Shown here one piece after another: positions 11,160-22,541 of a DNA stretch of 64,000 nt. The stretch is from Plasmodium relictum (taxonomy: Eukaryota; Apicomplexa; Aconoidasida; Haemosporida; Plasmodiidae): positions 1 through 64,000 of the forward strand of contig NC_041687.1 in assembly GCF_900005765.1 (NCBI RefSeq). Reading direction: 5' to 3'. Every line of letters starts with the position of its first letter. Position 1 is the stretch's first letter. The translations under genes were made by a program, and so were the position numbers. The notes beneath the pieces were generated by a model. That model searched no databases and was not told the origin of the DNA. It saw only the letters and a list, made by a program, of their open reading frames with translations.

Positions 11160-11515
11160 TTGTTTTTACTTATACATTTTGTGTACTTTTTTAATTTCAT
11201 TATCTTTTATATAACTTGGAATATTATTTTCATTTTTATATGATCAAAATAATTTACTTTTGTATAATTTTCTCTTAAATGTTAATCCTTTCATTATAGC
11301 ATATAAACAAATTTCTACATTATCTTTCACTTATATTAGCATTATATTAAAATTATCAATTAAAACTTTTCCATATAAACTTTATTCTGACATTATTTTT
11401 TTTATCATTTTTGTTGATATCATTTCCTCTATTATGTATTTATTCGCATCACAATTGAAAAATTCCCAAAACAATATTAATAATTTATTATCATCTTCAT
11501 TGTTTTGATTAATTA
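11160..11515 (-). pseudogene. Possible decayed coding segment, family unknown
   Basis: One minus-strand frame reads as protein-like sequence for roughly 110 codons, with three internal stops and no start. Fragments include LLILFWEFFNCDANKY, KDNVEICLYAIMKGL and NNIPSYIKDNEIKKV. The mix of W, C, D, E and G codons differs from the Phe/Ile/Lys-only translations of the surrounding spacer. I do not recognise a family. It could be an eroded subtelomeric exported-protein gene (inference) or chance. Confidence 0.28.
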
Positions 11516-12140
11516 ATTATCCAACTTTTCTTTATCTTCATTCTTTTATTTTTATATTTTTAAGTATTCATACTTTTAATTATTACGTATTGCACCAAAA
11601 ATATTATATATAAATAAATATTAAAAAGACTACTTTTAAAATATATTTTTATTCAAATTGGAATCATAATTACTTTTTTATGTATGTAATCAATAAAAAC
11701 TTCTGTTGATCTTTTTGAATTACCAATAAGATGAAATAGATAGTAGCTAAAAGTTTAATTGTTCATATAAGGTATTTAAAGAAATATATACACTGGAATA
11801 AATAACCTAAAGAAAAAATAGTATGTATGTGTAATTTTCTTTTTGGAGAATGTAACACTTTTTTTTGATTGTTTTTTTACATGTTATTTATTGTTTAACA
11901 TATGATGATACGTTATAATAATTTTTTAGTAAATAATAATTTGTTGTAAACTCTATAGGCATAGTAATAATTTCTTAAAACACTAAGAAATGTTAAATAT
12001 TTATTTAACATAACATTGATTCATGGGTTTAAAATTTAATATAAAATAAATTTATATTATACAATACAGTTATATGAAGATTATATAAATATCTATAATA
12101 AATAATTTCACAATAAATAAAATATGTAGAGATTCTTCTG

Positions 12141-12207
12141 CATGTCCTTTATTAACTTGATTGTTTAAAATTCGATAGAAGTATTTTAATGTCTATTTAG
12201 TAAATCA
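12141..12207 (+). repeat. Hairpin element family 1, copy E
   Basis: It starts CATGTCCTTTATTAACTTG and ends TTTAGTAAATCA. This most diverged copy lies on the far side of the SERA gene. The inner arms TTTAAAAT and ATTTTAA remain complementary although their sequence differs from the other copies. Confidence 0.5.
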
Positions 12208-12483
12208 TTATTCATAAAATTATATTTTGTCGAAATAAAACAATTTTCATAAAGATTCACCACACACTATCTCTTAAAAATTATTCTAAAAAAAAATATT
12301 GAGAGAAAAAAAATAAATTTTCCTTGACACAAAAAAAAAGGACTTTAACAAATAATAAAAAATTTGTCTTAGAGGAAAAATTTTACATATAAATTTTTTT
12401 TTTTATGAATATATATTTTTTTAAATATATTTTATGAATATTATACATCTAGCTATGTTAAATTAGTGTTTTAATAAAAATTC

Positions 12484-12518
12484 AAAAAGGTCTATGATAC
12501 TATTTATTAACCATCAAT
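12484..12518 (+). repeat. Hairpin motif family 2, copy
   Basis: AAAAAGGTCTATGATACTA is followed by TTTATTAACCATCAATA. It lies about 280 bp downstream of family 1 copy E. A shorter relative (AAAAAGGTCTTTAATAC) follows at 12598. Confidence 0.4.
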
Positions 12519-15500
12519 AAAACAAAAATTTTCATATTTATTTTAGATCTTTCTTTGAATTGTTTTTTGCAATAAAATAATAAAGGAATTTATATATAAA
12601 AAGGTCTTTAATACATACATTTTGAAGTAATTTCACAATAGGTTTGTTCATAATTATGATTTAACTAATGAACTACTTTAAACTTTACAACTTTTCTTTT
12701 AAATAATATGTAAGCTCAATAAATATTTTTATTTTTAAAGGATATAAAATTTTCATTTATAGAACATTGGTGGGAAAATAAAACTTAATATATAATATTT
12801 TATATTCAATGGTTAATATAATGCTGACCCTAATTTTTAATTATATCGGTGTATATATTTTTACAATAAAAATGTTTAAATATCATATTATTTACAGCAA
12901 TTATATTCTTTCATATTTTCACTCCATTTTCATTTGAAATTCTACTAAGTGAACTATTAAGTATTTCTTATTTTTTTTTCTTTGATGCTACAATTTTTGT
13001 AATTATATTATAAGAATTCCTGTATTTATGTTAATCCCAAATGTCTTATGTTATTTCTTGTATATTAATTTTTTTTAAATTAAAAACATAATTATATAAA
13101 AATAGCATTAGCAGTATAAAATAAAACCAAAAAAGTTAATGATTTGTTTTAGATAATTATTTTTATAATTTTAAAAAAATAGAAAAAAACTAAAGATAAA
13201 TATTCATCTAATGAATATTAAAATGAAAAACAACTTCATAATTTTCATTTTTATGATTATTTTGTATAATACTTAAATAGCCTAGCTTCATTAATTTCTA
13301 GTGATTCTTCATTTAAATAATATAAAATATATAGCTGCCTGAATTAAACAAATTTAAGTAAATTCAAATTTTAATAATACTTGTACTTTTTTTATATTTT
13401 TATAATTTATTTTTTTTATTTTTTTATATTCCTTATTATTATTTCTGTTTTCATTATTATAAAAAAGGTTAAAGAATCATTGAGGACATATTTCTACTTT
13501 GAATTTTATATATTCATCCATAAATTCTATGTAAAAAAAATACCTTTAGATAAATATAAAGAATTCATAATATACAATATATCTATTATTCAACAATATT
13601 GTATTGTGATAAAGGGCATCTAGGTGAACTCTCAATTTTAAATTAAATATTGATTAAAAATTTAATACATAATTTAGAATAAAATTAAGAAAACGTTACA
13701 TTAAATAAAAGTTGGAACATTAAATACAGAAAATATTATATTCCTGGTAAAAACATGAAATATATAGAAAACAAAAATATTTAATATATTCATTATTTAT
13801 AATATTATAATGAATATGCTACAACTTTTTTTGATAATATGTGTACATTTCTCATTTAAAATATAATTAACCGAAAAAAAAAAAAAAATAATATAAACTT
13901 AAGGAATTAGTATTTCATTTACTTCAAAAAAAAATGTGTCAGCATGTACTTGGCTGTTTATATTTTCACTTGAATAACTGAATATAAATAAAACTACTAA
14001 AATTTTCCATGATTTGCTATTGGCACAAATAATTCCTAATTAAAAATGATTTTTTTCGAGTTTATTCTTCTTTATATCATTAGCATTTTTTAAAGATATA
14101 TACATATAATAAGATACAATTGATGATAAAAAATATACTTTTTATTATATATTTATATTAATATAGTATTAATAAAAAGATGCTATTTCTTTGAACAAAC
14201 TTTTATAATAATTTTCAAAAAAATTAGGAATACAATTAAAGATAAATGTAATTTTTTATAACACAAAAATATTTTTTATTTTTATTATTTTACATCATTT
14301 AAATAAATTAATATTTCGTTAAGATTAAAAAAAAAAAAATACATAATTTTAAAAAAACAACTTTTGCTCAAAATAATACTTCGTAAATATTTTGAACGTT
14401 CAGGCATTTTACATATATTTTATATATATATATGGGAATATAATATTTTATAATTTTTATATATTAATTTTTTTTTTATTTTAAATAAATTTATCTTTTA
14501 AAAAAAGAAAATATACATTTTTTTTTTTTACAGAGAAAAAAAAATATAGTAGATAAATCAATTTTTCTTAGTATGTATCATTTATTTATTTATATTTATT
14601 TTTTGATGTATACTAGGTATAAAATTATATATGGAAAAATTTAAAAGATTTATAAAATTATAATATTTAGGATAGATTTTTTATTAATTTCATAATTTTT
14701 AATTAAGAAAGCATTATCTCCTTTTCATAAGTACTTCAGTATTTAGATTTTAGTTTTCAACTTCAGAATTTAATCACAACCTTTATATAAAAAATTATTA
14801 GAAATTTAAAAAAATATATATCGACTTATAATGCATTATTCATTAAAATATTTTACACAACTAAATATATATCGTATAGCAAAAAAGGGGAAAAAATAAA
14901 CTAAAATAAAAAATTAACTTTTAATGTAAACATTATTAAAGAAAAATATTAAAACATGAAACAATATTTATGTATGTTTTAAATGCTAAATATATACTCC
15001 TTATCTGAATTTATTTTTTCTATATTATCCTTTTCTTCCTTATTTTAATATAAAAATAGCCTAATTTTTTGATTTTTTCAGCAAATTATTAAAACTCACA
15101 TGTACACTTATTTGGTGATGGCAATGATTTATCATTACTATAATAAACTTCTATTGAACTTTTATAAGTAATAATAAACTTCAAGTATAGTACTATGTTA
15201 TATTAAATTCCTTAATGGTAATTAAAATGAAATATGATAAGAATTATTTTTAAAATAATAAGCTATTTAAATATATTTTTCAAAGTCAGTAACACTGTAT
15301 CATTATTATTTTGGTATTTCAACACACTTCAAGTAATATTACTTTTGTTTAAACAAGATACTTTTTTTAATTTCATAAAATCTTAATTTTACAAATATAT
15401 ATTTATTGTATAAATAAAAAGAAGTTATCTGTAGTAAAGCAAAAATCTATTGATGAATGCTAATTTTGTTACCTCGAGGTTTATAAAAAAAAAAATTAAA

Positions 15501-15952
15501 AGAAAAAAAATAAGTATAAAATTAAAGAATATATAAAATATTTTATTAGTATTTTTTTATATAGCAATATTTCATTACGCAATTTATATTTTATAGTTCA
15601 AATATAATACAAAGTATAGATTACTAAAAGCTAATAACTTAGCCGATTTTAAATATTTCTTAAAAAAAAAACTTTTATAAAAATTATTTTTTTTAAATAA
15701 ATTTTTCCTATTTTACACAATTTTAATTTTCTCCATTTTAAATAATAAATATAATTAAAAAAAAAAAAAAAAGATGTAAAAATAAATGAAGCATTTAAAT
15801 TATAAAATATGTTATTTTCTTTTTATAACATTAAGTGAAAATATTATTATAAATCTATTAAAACTCAATAAATACTTTTTTCCTTTTTTTTTTTTTCTTT
15901 ATTTTTTTCTTTTTTCATTTGAAACTCTTTATAATTTTTATTTGAAATAATC

Positions 15953-16238
15953 TTAATCAAATAATGAAAAACCTAAATCATCTTCTTCTTCTTCTTCCTC
16001 TACCTTCTCTTCTTTTTTAGCTTCTTTTTTTTCTTCACTAGGTTTTTCTGTTGTAACTTGAGCAGATGGTGAAGGAGCACCTCCTACATTTAAGTTAGTT
16101 AGTAATCCTCTAAAAAACAAAATAAAATGATATTCATAATATTAGCACAAATTGTAATTCATAAAATACTAATAAATGAAAAAGTCCATACAAAAATAAT
16201 ATATATAATAATTTTTATAACATTCATATATACAGAAA

Positions 16239-16280
<42 letters not shown>

Positions 16281-16568
16281 ATAATTTAAGTAATACTGTT
16301 AAACTATAAAAAAATAAAAATGTAACAATATATGTAAAATTAATGTATTATCAGTTTTTAAGATTTACTCAATATCTTTTCCTTTTAATGCCTTTTCAAA
16401 AAGCATTGGCAAATATGGTAAAACTGTATTTTTTGATTTTTTAATAAGTTTTAAAATATTATCACTAGTAATACTCATTTTTTCTTCATATAATATTAAA
16501 GCAGCATATGTACATAAAAGTTCCTGCTTTTCGCATTCTGCTAATTCTGATACTGGAATAGATGCCAT
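15953..16568 (-). CDS. RPLP1: 60S acidic ribosomal protein P1
   Basis: There are two exons, 16568-16369 and 16109-15953, joined in phase after codon position 2 to give 118 residues. The protein starts MASIPVSELAECEKQELLCTY, an alpha-helical P1 dimerisation domain of about 65 residues. An Ala/Pro/Lys/Glu hinge follows, and then the hallmark acidic tail ending DDLGFSLFD that recruits GTPase translation factors to the ribosomal stalk. The length is that expected of P1 proteins. P1 pairs with P2 on the P0 scaffold of the cytosolic 60S subunit. The intron, about 260 nt, contains an (AT)n tract. This is the first conserved gene after the gene-poor left region and marks the start of the syntenic core. 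Confidence 0.95.
16242..16275. repeat. (AT)n microsatellite in the RPLP1 intron
   Basis: A pure TA/AT run of about 34 bp lies inside the single intron of the P1 gene. Confidence 0.8.
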
Positions 16569-19500
16569 TTTTAAAATATTTACGAAATATGTTAATTTAA
16601 AAAAATAAAAAAAGGAAAAGTAAAATTTTCTATGTTATAAATATGTTTTTTATATAAAAAAAAAGAAAAAAAAAAATTTATATATAATTTTTCATAAAAA
16701 ATTATAAGTATAATTTATAAAAAATTATTTGAAATTGATTTTATTAAAAAAAAATCATAAAACCAAATTTATAAATTCATAAAAAAAAAAAAAATAATAA
16801 ATGAAAAAAAGAAAAGAAATGTATACGTTGCAATAAATTTATTAGTGTATCAAAGAGGTTATATTTTTATTCTTCATAATATTTTATTTATTTAATTTTA
16901 ATTATTTTTTTTCTTTTTTTTTAATTATTCTTAAATATTAATTCATATTATTATAAGAATAAATGAAAAATACTACTTTTTAGATTTTTTTTTTTGAATT
17001 AAAAATTACAGTAAAAAGAAATAATAATTTAATAAAATTTAAAAAGGAAATTTATTTAAATAAAACTGTTCTATATTTTTGTAAGTAGTTAAAAGGAAAA
17101 TGTAGATATGCATTGATAGAATATTCATTCGTACATTTATATATGTGAATTAAAAAAAAAAGAAAAAGAGGAAAAACTGTTAATAAAAATAAATATAATT
17201 TAAACAATAAATATATATGAGAAAGTAAATAGAAAAAGCTATATTGAATATTATTTTTTTATATTCATTAAAAGAATATATTCCAAAAAAAATAAAATAT
17301 ATATTTAAACATAAAGAATATAAATAAATTATTTTACATATAATAATATAAAAAAAAATTATTTTAAAGAAAAATGTTAATATTTTTTAAAATATTCCTT
17401 AAAATTATCCTTTTAATTTATGTGAAATTATAAAATATGTTTTCATTTAGTTTAATTTTGAACTTTTAAGTTTGGCTTCAAATAAAAATAAGAAATAAAA
17501 TAAAAAATATCTCTTATAAAACTTTTACGAGAAAAAAAAAATTTCTAAATAAAAGTGGCATTTTACAAAATAATATTAATATGTGCACATTTTAAAAATA
17601 ATGTAAATCATTTTACAGGTAATATTGTAAAAATAACACATAGGAATGCAATATGAAATTTATATGTTTAACTCATTTATAAAGAAAAAAATAAATTAGA
17701 ATTTTACAAATTTATATATAATTATGTTATTTTAAAAAAGATAGAAACTCAAAAAAAAATATATAAAAATATTTTTATGCATACAATAAAAAAGTGTAAA
17801 TATTATAGAAAAGAAAAATTTGTTGTTTCAGTTCGCATCAGTAAATTTTTAAAATAATTAAAAAGAAAAGACAAATTTAATGGAAAAAATATAAAAAAAA
17901 TCAAGTTAAATATAACATCACTATATTGCACTACTAACATTAAAAGAATAATTCATTTCATGGATTAAAAGATAAAAAAAGAAATAAAGAAGAATCTACT
18001 AAACAAAAATTAGAGAAATGATATTGTTACAATTATAGTAGCAATATTAAAATCAAAGTTTCAGAAATTATACTAACAAAGAAATTAATTAAAACCATAA
18101 TATTTCTAATAGTGGTTAAATTTATATAAATTATTTTCTACCTTTCTGAATAAATATAATTAGGTAAAGCTACAATTTAATTAGTAAATCCAAATATATT
18201 ATATTATTTTTTTGTAAAAAAAAAATATATGATCAGTAGAACTTTTAAAAAAGTAATATTAATATTCTTAAATTAAAAATATTATAAAATTAATAATAAT
18301 ATCAATTAAATATGCAATTAATAAAATTATTTGTTTATTGAAAAGGATTAAATTAACAGTTTAAAGAGTATACCTAAAAAGTAACAAGTTATAAAGCAAA
18401 TTTATGAAATAAGCAAATAACATCTTTTATTTGAAAAAAAAAAGATATACCTAGAGAATTACAAAAAAAAAAGTATTGGTATTTTTTTTTTTTTTAAAAA
18501 AGAATGTTATATTCTTTCATATAATTAAGGAATCATAAAAAGAAATTAAAAATATAGATAATATGGAGAAAAACAATTTTAAAAAATGACTTCATGTCTT
18601 GTTTAGGGAATATTTAATTATGAAAATTTCTTTTAAAATATTTCTAGAAATTATATATAAAAAAATTATAAGTGAGGAAATTAATAAATTAACAGATACA
18701 AAATATTCATCTAGAAGGATAGCATTATACCTTTTATTATATTCCATTTTTTTTCTTTCTAATATTTAATATATTAAAGTAGTAATTAAAATATGAAAAA
18801 TATTTTGAAGGTAATTTTATTTTAAAATTTATCAATAAGCTTAAAATATTCTAAGGAAACATTCTTTAAATGAAAAATCTTGAAACAATAAAAAAATTGT
18901 TTTCTCAAATCATTAATAGATTTTTTTTTAAATCATAAATAATTGCTAAGTGCATTATTAATTAAATGTAAACATTAAATTTAGTTAAAATTGTTTCCCA
19001 TTTAAATTAAAAAGTAATTCTAATAATATGATTTACACAATTAATAATTAAAAATAAAGTTTATACTGAAACAAAAAAACAAGTTGTAGAATATATATAG
19101 GAATTTATAAGAACAAATAAATTTAATATTTCAGTACTATTTAATTATAAAGACTTAAGAAAAAAAAACTTATGATAATTAATATTTAAAAGAAGAATAT
19201 TTTTCCTTTAGAATAATTGACCACTTAAAGGAATTTTGTGAAAAAAAAGAAAAAAAATTTATAATTTAGAAATTTACATATACATGTGTAATATGTTTTA
19301 AAAAATAAACACTAATTATGGAAATATAATTTAAATTTTTAAGTTAAAAATGTTAAATTAATAGAATTTGGTCATTATGAATGTATTTACTCTTTATATA
19401 AATTATTTTTATCATTTTTAAATTATACAAATATTTAAAAAAAAAATTTATATTAATGAGCATATCACATTAAGGTATCTTTTCATTTTTGTCACAAAAT

Positions 19501-21284
19501 ATAAAATAATGAAAAGATAAAACATACAAATAAAAATATTTTTTTATAAACAAAAAAAATTATTGGTACTTTAAAGTTACAAGATGGAGAAAATAAAAGT
19601 TGCGTTCTATAAGAAATTTTCAAGGTGAATAAATTTTTTTTTTTTTTTTCTTCTTTTAAATTTAAACCTTATATATGATAAAAAAAATTTCCAATAAAAT
19701 TTTTTTAATTTCAAGTACACATAATCCTTCTCATTTTAATAAATTTAATATAACAATAATAAAATATGTAGCATTTTTTCTTGTGTGAATTTCGTAGATT
19801 TAATATATAGAAAAATTTAGTTTTATTTATAAATATCTTTCATTTTCTATAAATAAAAAAAATAACGGATGATTATTCATTTAAATACAATTTAAGTTAT
19901 GAATGAATATTAAAAGTTGTATAATTTGATATAATAAATTATTCTTTTATACTTTTTATAAATATATCATATTTTTTTTCTACTTTTATTATTTTATAGT
20001 AAATGTTTAATGAACAAATAAATTTTTATAATTACAAAACAATTAATGTATTGACTATTTACTTTGTTACTAACATAATGAATCACATAATATTAAATAA
20101 ATAAATATTATAATTTAAAAAAGTGAAAACTTTAGAAGGTATTCCTTAAAAATTAATATGCCATAATATATATAACCTTAAAATTAAATTGTTACATTCC
20201 AAAATTTATAAAGTCCTTTATTCATATTATCATTTTTTTCTTGTCATATATATTAAATAAAATGGAGTTCCTTAAGAGTATTTGTTTTTCTCTATATATA
20301 TTTTTTATATTTTTATACTTTTTCTTTTAAAAAAATTCAAAGTATCTATAAATTTTTACATATTAGAATCATTTATCTTAAATTTCCGATATAAGATTTT
20401 AATAATCTACAATTTTATAAAAAAATTAAAAAATAAAAAATCATTTACTAGAGTGTTCTAAAAATATTATAAAATTTTTTACTGTTATTTAAAATAATTC
20501 TAATATATTCATCTATTTTTTTTGTTAAGAATTCTTTTCTTATTAAATTAAATTAAGACTAAATTTTTTTGGTAATACTTAATTTCAAAGAAAAACAGAA
20601 ATAAATAATTTAGTAATTTATGTAAATACACAAAAAAAAAAAAATAAACATTTATTAGATAGTATATTTTATTTTAGTAAAGATGATTATAAAGATAAAT
20701 TATTCATTTTTTTTATTTTTTTTTTATATTTTCTTTTCTTTGGTGTCTTAAACATTTTAATTAAGATATTACATATCTCACAATTGTTTTCCCTTATTAT
20801 ATATAATAAAGATAAGAACTACATAATATTAATTATATAGTTTTATATTATTTATAAAATTATACATATTCCGTAAATTTTATTTAAAATTAGAATTAAA
20901 ACTAATTAAAACCCTGTCGGTATAAATGTCGTAGGTTTTTTAATACAAATAAAACATTAAAAAGATATGTGAATATACAATTAATTTTTACAAGAGTATG
21001 CTTTTTTTAAGAATTTTTTGAAGTAAAACCCATCAAATATTAATATGTTAATACATTCCTTAATTTAATCTACATAGATGCAAATTTTATATTTATATCA
21101 CATAAAAAGAAACAATATTTTATTGAACAAACAATATAATAAATAATTATTTTATAATTTATAAAAAATTTGTATACAATATTTTTTATTATTTAAATTA
21201 TATCAGTATTATATATAAAGAAAAACATTTAAATAAATTCTTATAAAAAAAATAATATTTATTAAAAGGGGATAAAGCAGTGTA
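16569..21284. other. Long gene-free spacer before tRNA-Gly
   Basis: About 4.7 kb of A/T-rich sequence with frequent stops in all frames. I see no gene, tRNA-like fold or long repeat. Confidence 0.6.
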
Positions 21285-21356
21285 GCGTCAATAGTCTAAC
21301 GGCCATGATACCTGCCTTCCAAGCAGGTGACCCGGGTTCGACTCCCGGTTGACGCA
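21285..21356 (+). tRNA. tRNA-Gly (anticodon UCC)
   Basis: The acceptor arms GCGTCAA and TTGACGC pair over 7 bp, followed by discriminator A. The anticodon arm is CCTGC-CTTCCAA-GCAGG, which places TCC at positions 34-36 (reads GGA, and GGG by wobble). The T arm is CCGGG-TTCGACT-CCCGG. The internal pol III promoter boxes are clear: A box TAGTCTAACGG and B box GGTTCGACTCC. There is no intron, and CCA is not encoded, as expected for eukaryotes. Confidence 0.97.
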
Positions 21357-22384
21357 TATACATTATTTTTAAACATATCGGAAACGTTTTTATTATTTAT
21401 TCATTTCTAGAAATCATTAGAAAAAGTGCATACGTTGAAAAAAAGACAGTTTTAAAAAAAAAAAATGAATCTTTAATTACAAATTGATACATTTAAAAGA
21501 TACTTATTTGAAAGTAAAAATGGATGGATATGTTTCAAATAATGTTATTTTTAAATACATTAATAAAAATCTTTTCATTCTTCTATTTATTAATTGTAAC
21601 TGAATTAGTTTTAGTATTTTTTATTATGTATTTTTAACTTTTAAAAAAGTAGAATACTTTATATATCCTTTACCTCTTAAAATTCAAATAGAATATTTAA
21701 ATTAATATATTTTACAACTGTATATTCCTTTTTATAAACTTTAAATTATCTTAAAAATCATTTATATATTATGGAAAACTGATTATATATTTGAAAATGA
21801 TAATTTTAATTTAATAACCAATTTTAAAATGTTAAAATATTGATTAAAAAGTAAAAAAAAAATATTTTTATATGGGTTTAAATAAATTTATAGAATAAAA
21901 TTTTCTTTTTATTAAATTATTATAGAAAAATGCTTTTTAAGATTTTAATTATTAAAACCAATTAAAAAAAAATTTCATATTATATAAAATCAGAGATCAA
22001 TTAAGGATTTCCGTTATTTTATAATCAAATTAATGTTTTATGAAATTTTAATTTTTTCTACATTTTTTACCTTTTTGTTAATATCACATTTTTACAGCTT
22101 CTTTTTTAGATTAATCATTTTTTTTTTTTAAATACATAATTTTGATGAAGCATTTTAAAAATGTTAAAATAAGAAAATATAAAATTAATTTAGGGTGAAG
22201 TGTACTAATTTTAAGTTACAATTTTTTTTAAATATAGTATACAATACATTCTTTAAATAATTTAGAATGATATCAACGTTGTTACTCCTGAATCAATGAA
22301 ATTTTTTTATTTTTTATATATTTTACATAAGAAAAAGCATAATTCTTTAAATAATTTTATTCATCTTTTTTTTTTCCAAATATA
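21357..22384. other. Spacer between the two tRNA genes
   Basis: A/T-rich sequence with no gene or repeat that I can recognise. The two tRNA genes point toward each other across it. Confidence 0.65.
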
Positions 22385-22468
22385 TGCACGAAATGGGGTT
22401 CGAACCCATGCGAACTTACGTTCATCAGATCTTGAGTCTGACGCTTTAGACCACTCAGCCATTCGTGC
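22385..22468 (-). tRNA. tRNA-Leu (anticodon CAA)
   Basis: On the minus strand the acceptor arms GCACGAA and TTCGTGC pair over 7 bp, with discriminator A. The anticodon arm TCAGA-CTCAAGA-TCTGA places CAA at 34-36 (decodes UUG). A long variable arm built around TGAACGTAAGTTCG is the mark of a class II tRNA and fits Leu. The B box GGTTCGAACCC is present. No intron is seen. Confidence 0.96.
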
Positions 22469-22504
22469 TTAATATTAGAGGGAAGATTTTGCATTTTATT
22501 ATAA

Positions 22505-22541
<37 letters not shown>

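Larger units (their letters stand above)
9304..15952. other. Gene-poor region between SERA and RPLP1
   Basis: About 6.6 kb with no intact gene that I can support. It contains family 1 copy E, two family 2 motifs near 12484 and 12598, and a possible decayed coding segment at 11160-11515. A hydrophobic open frame at 13381-13623 (80 codons) looks like a membrane helix plus a basic tail, but it has no recognisable homology. The rest is A/T-rich spacer. Confidence 0.6.

Noticed and set aside
11260-11508. 82-codon plus-strand hydrophobic frame
   Set aside because: It lies antisense to the more protein-like decayed minus-strand frame and has no recognisable content.
1-15952. LTR or other retroelement copy
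   Set aside because: No long direct terminal repeats and no polymerase-, protease- or capsid-like reading were seen in the gene-poor left part.
16127-16309. 60-codon plus-strand frame in the RPLP1 intron
   Set aside because: It is made of the intronic (AT)n array and A/T spacer.
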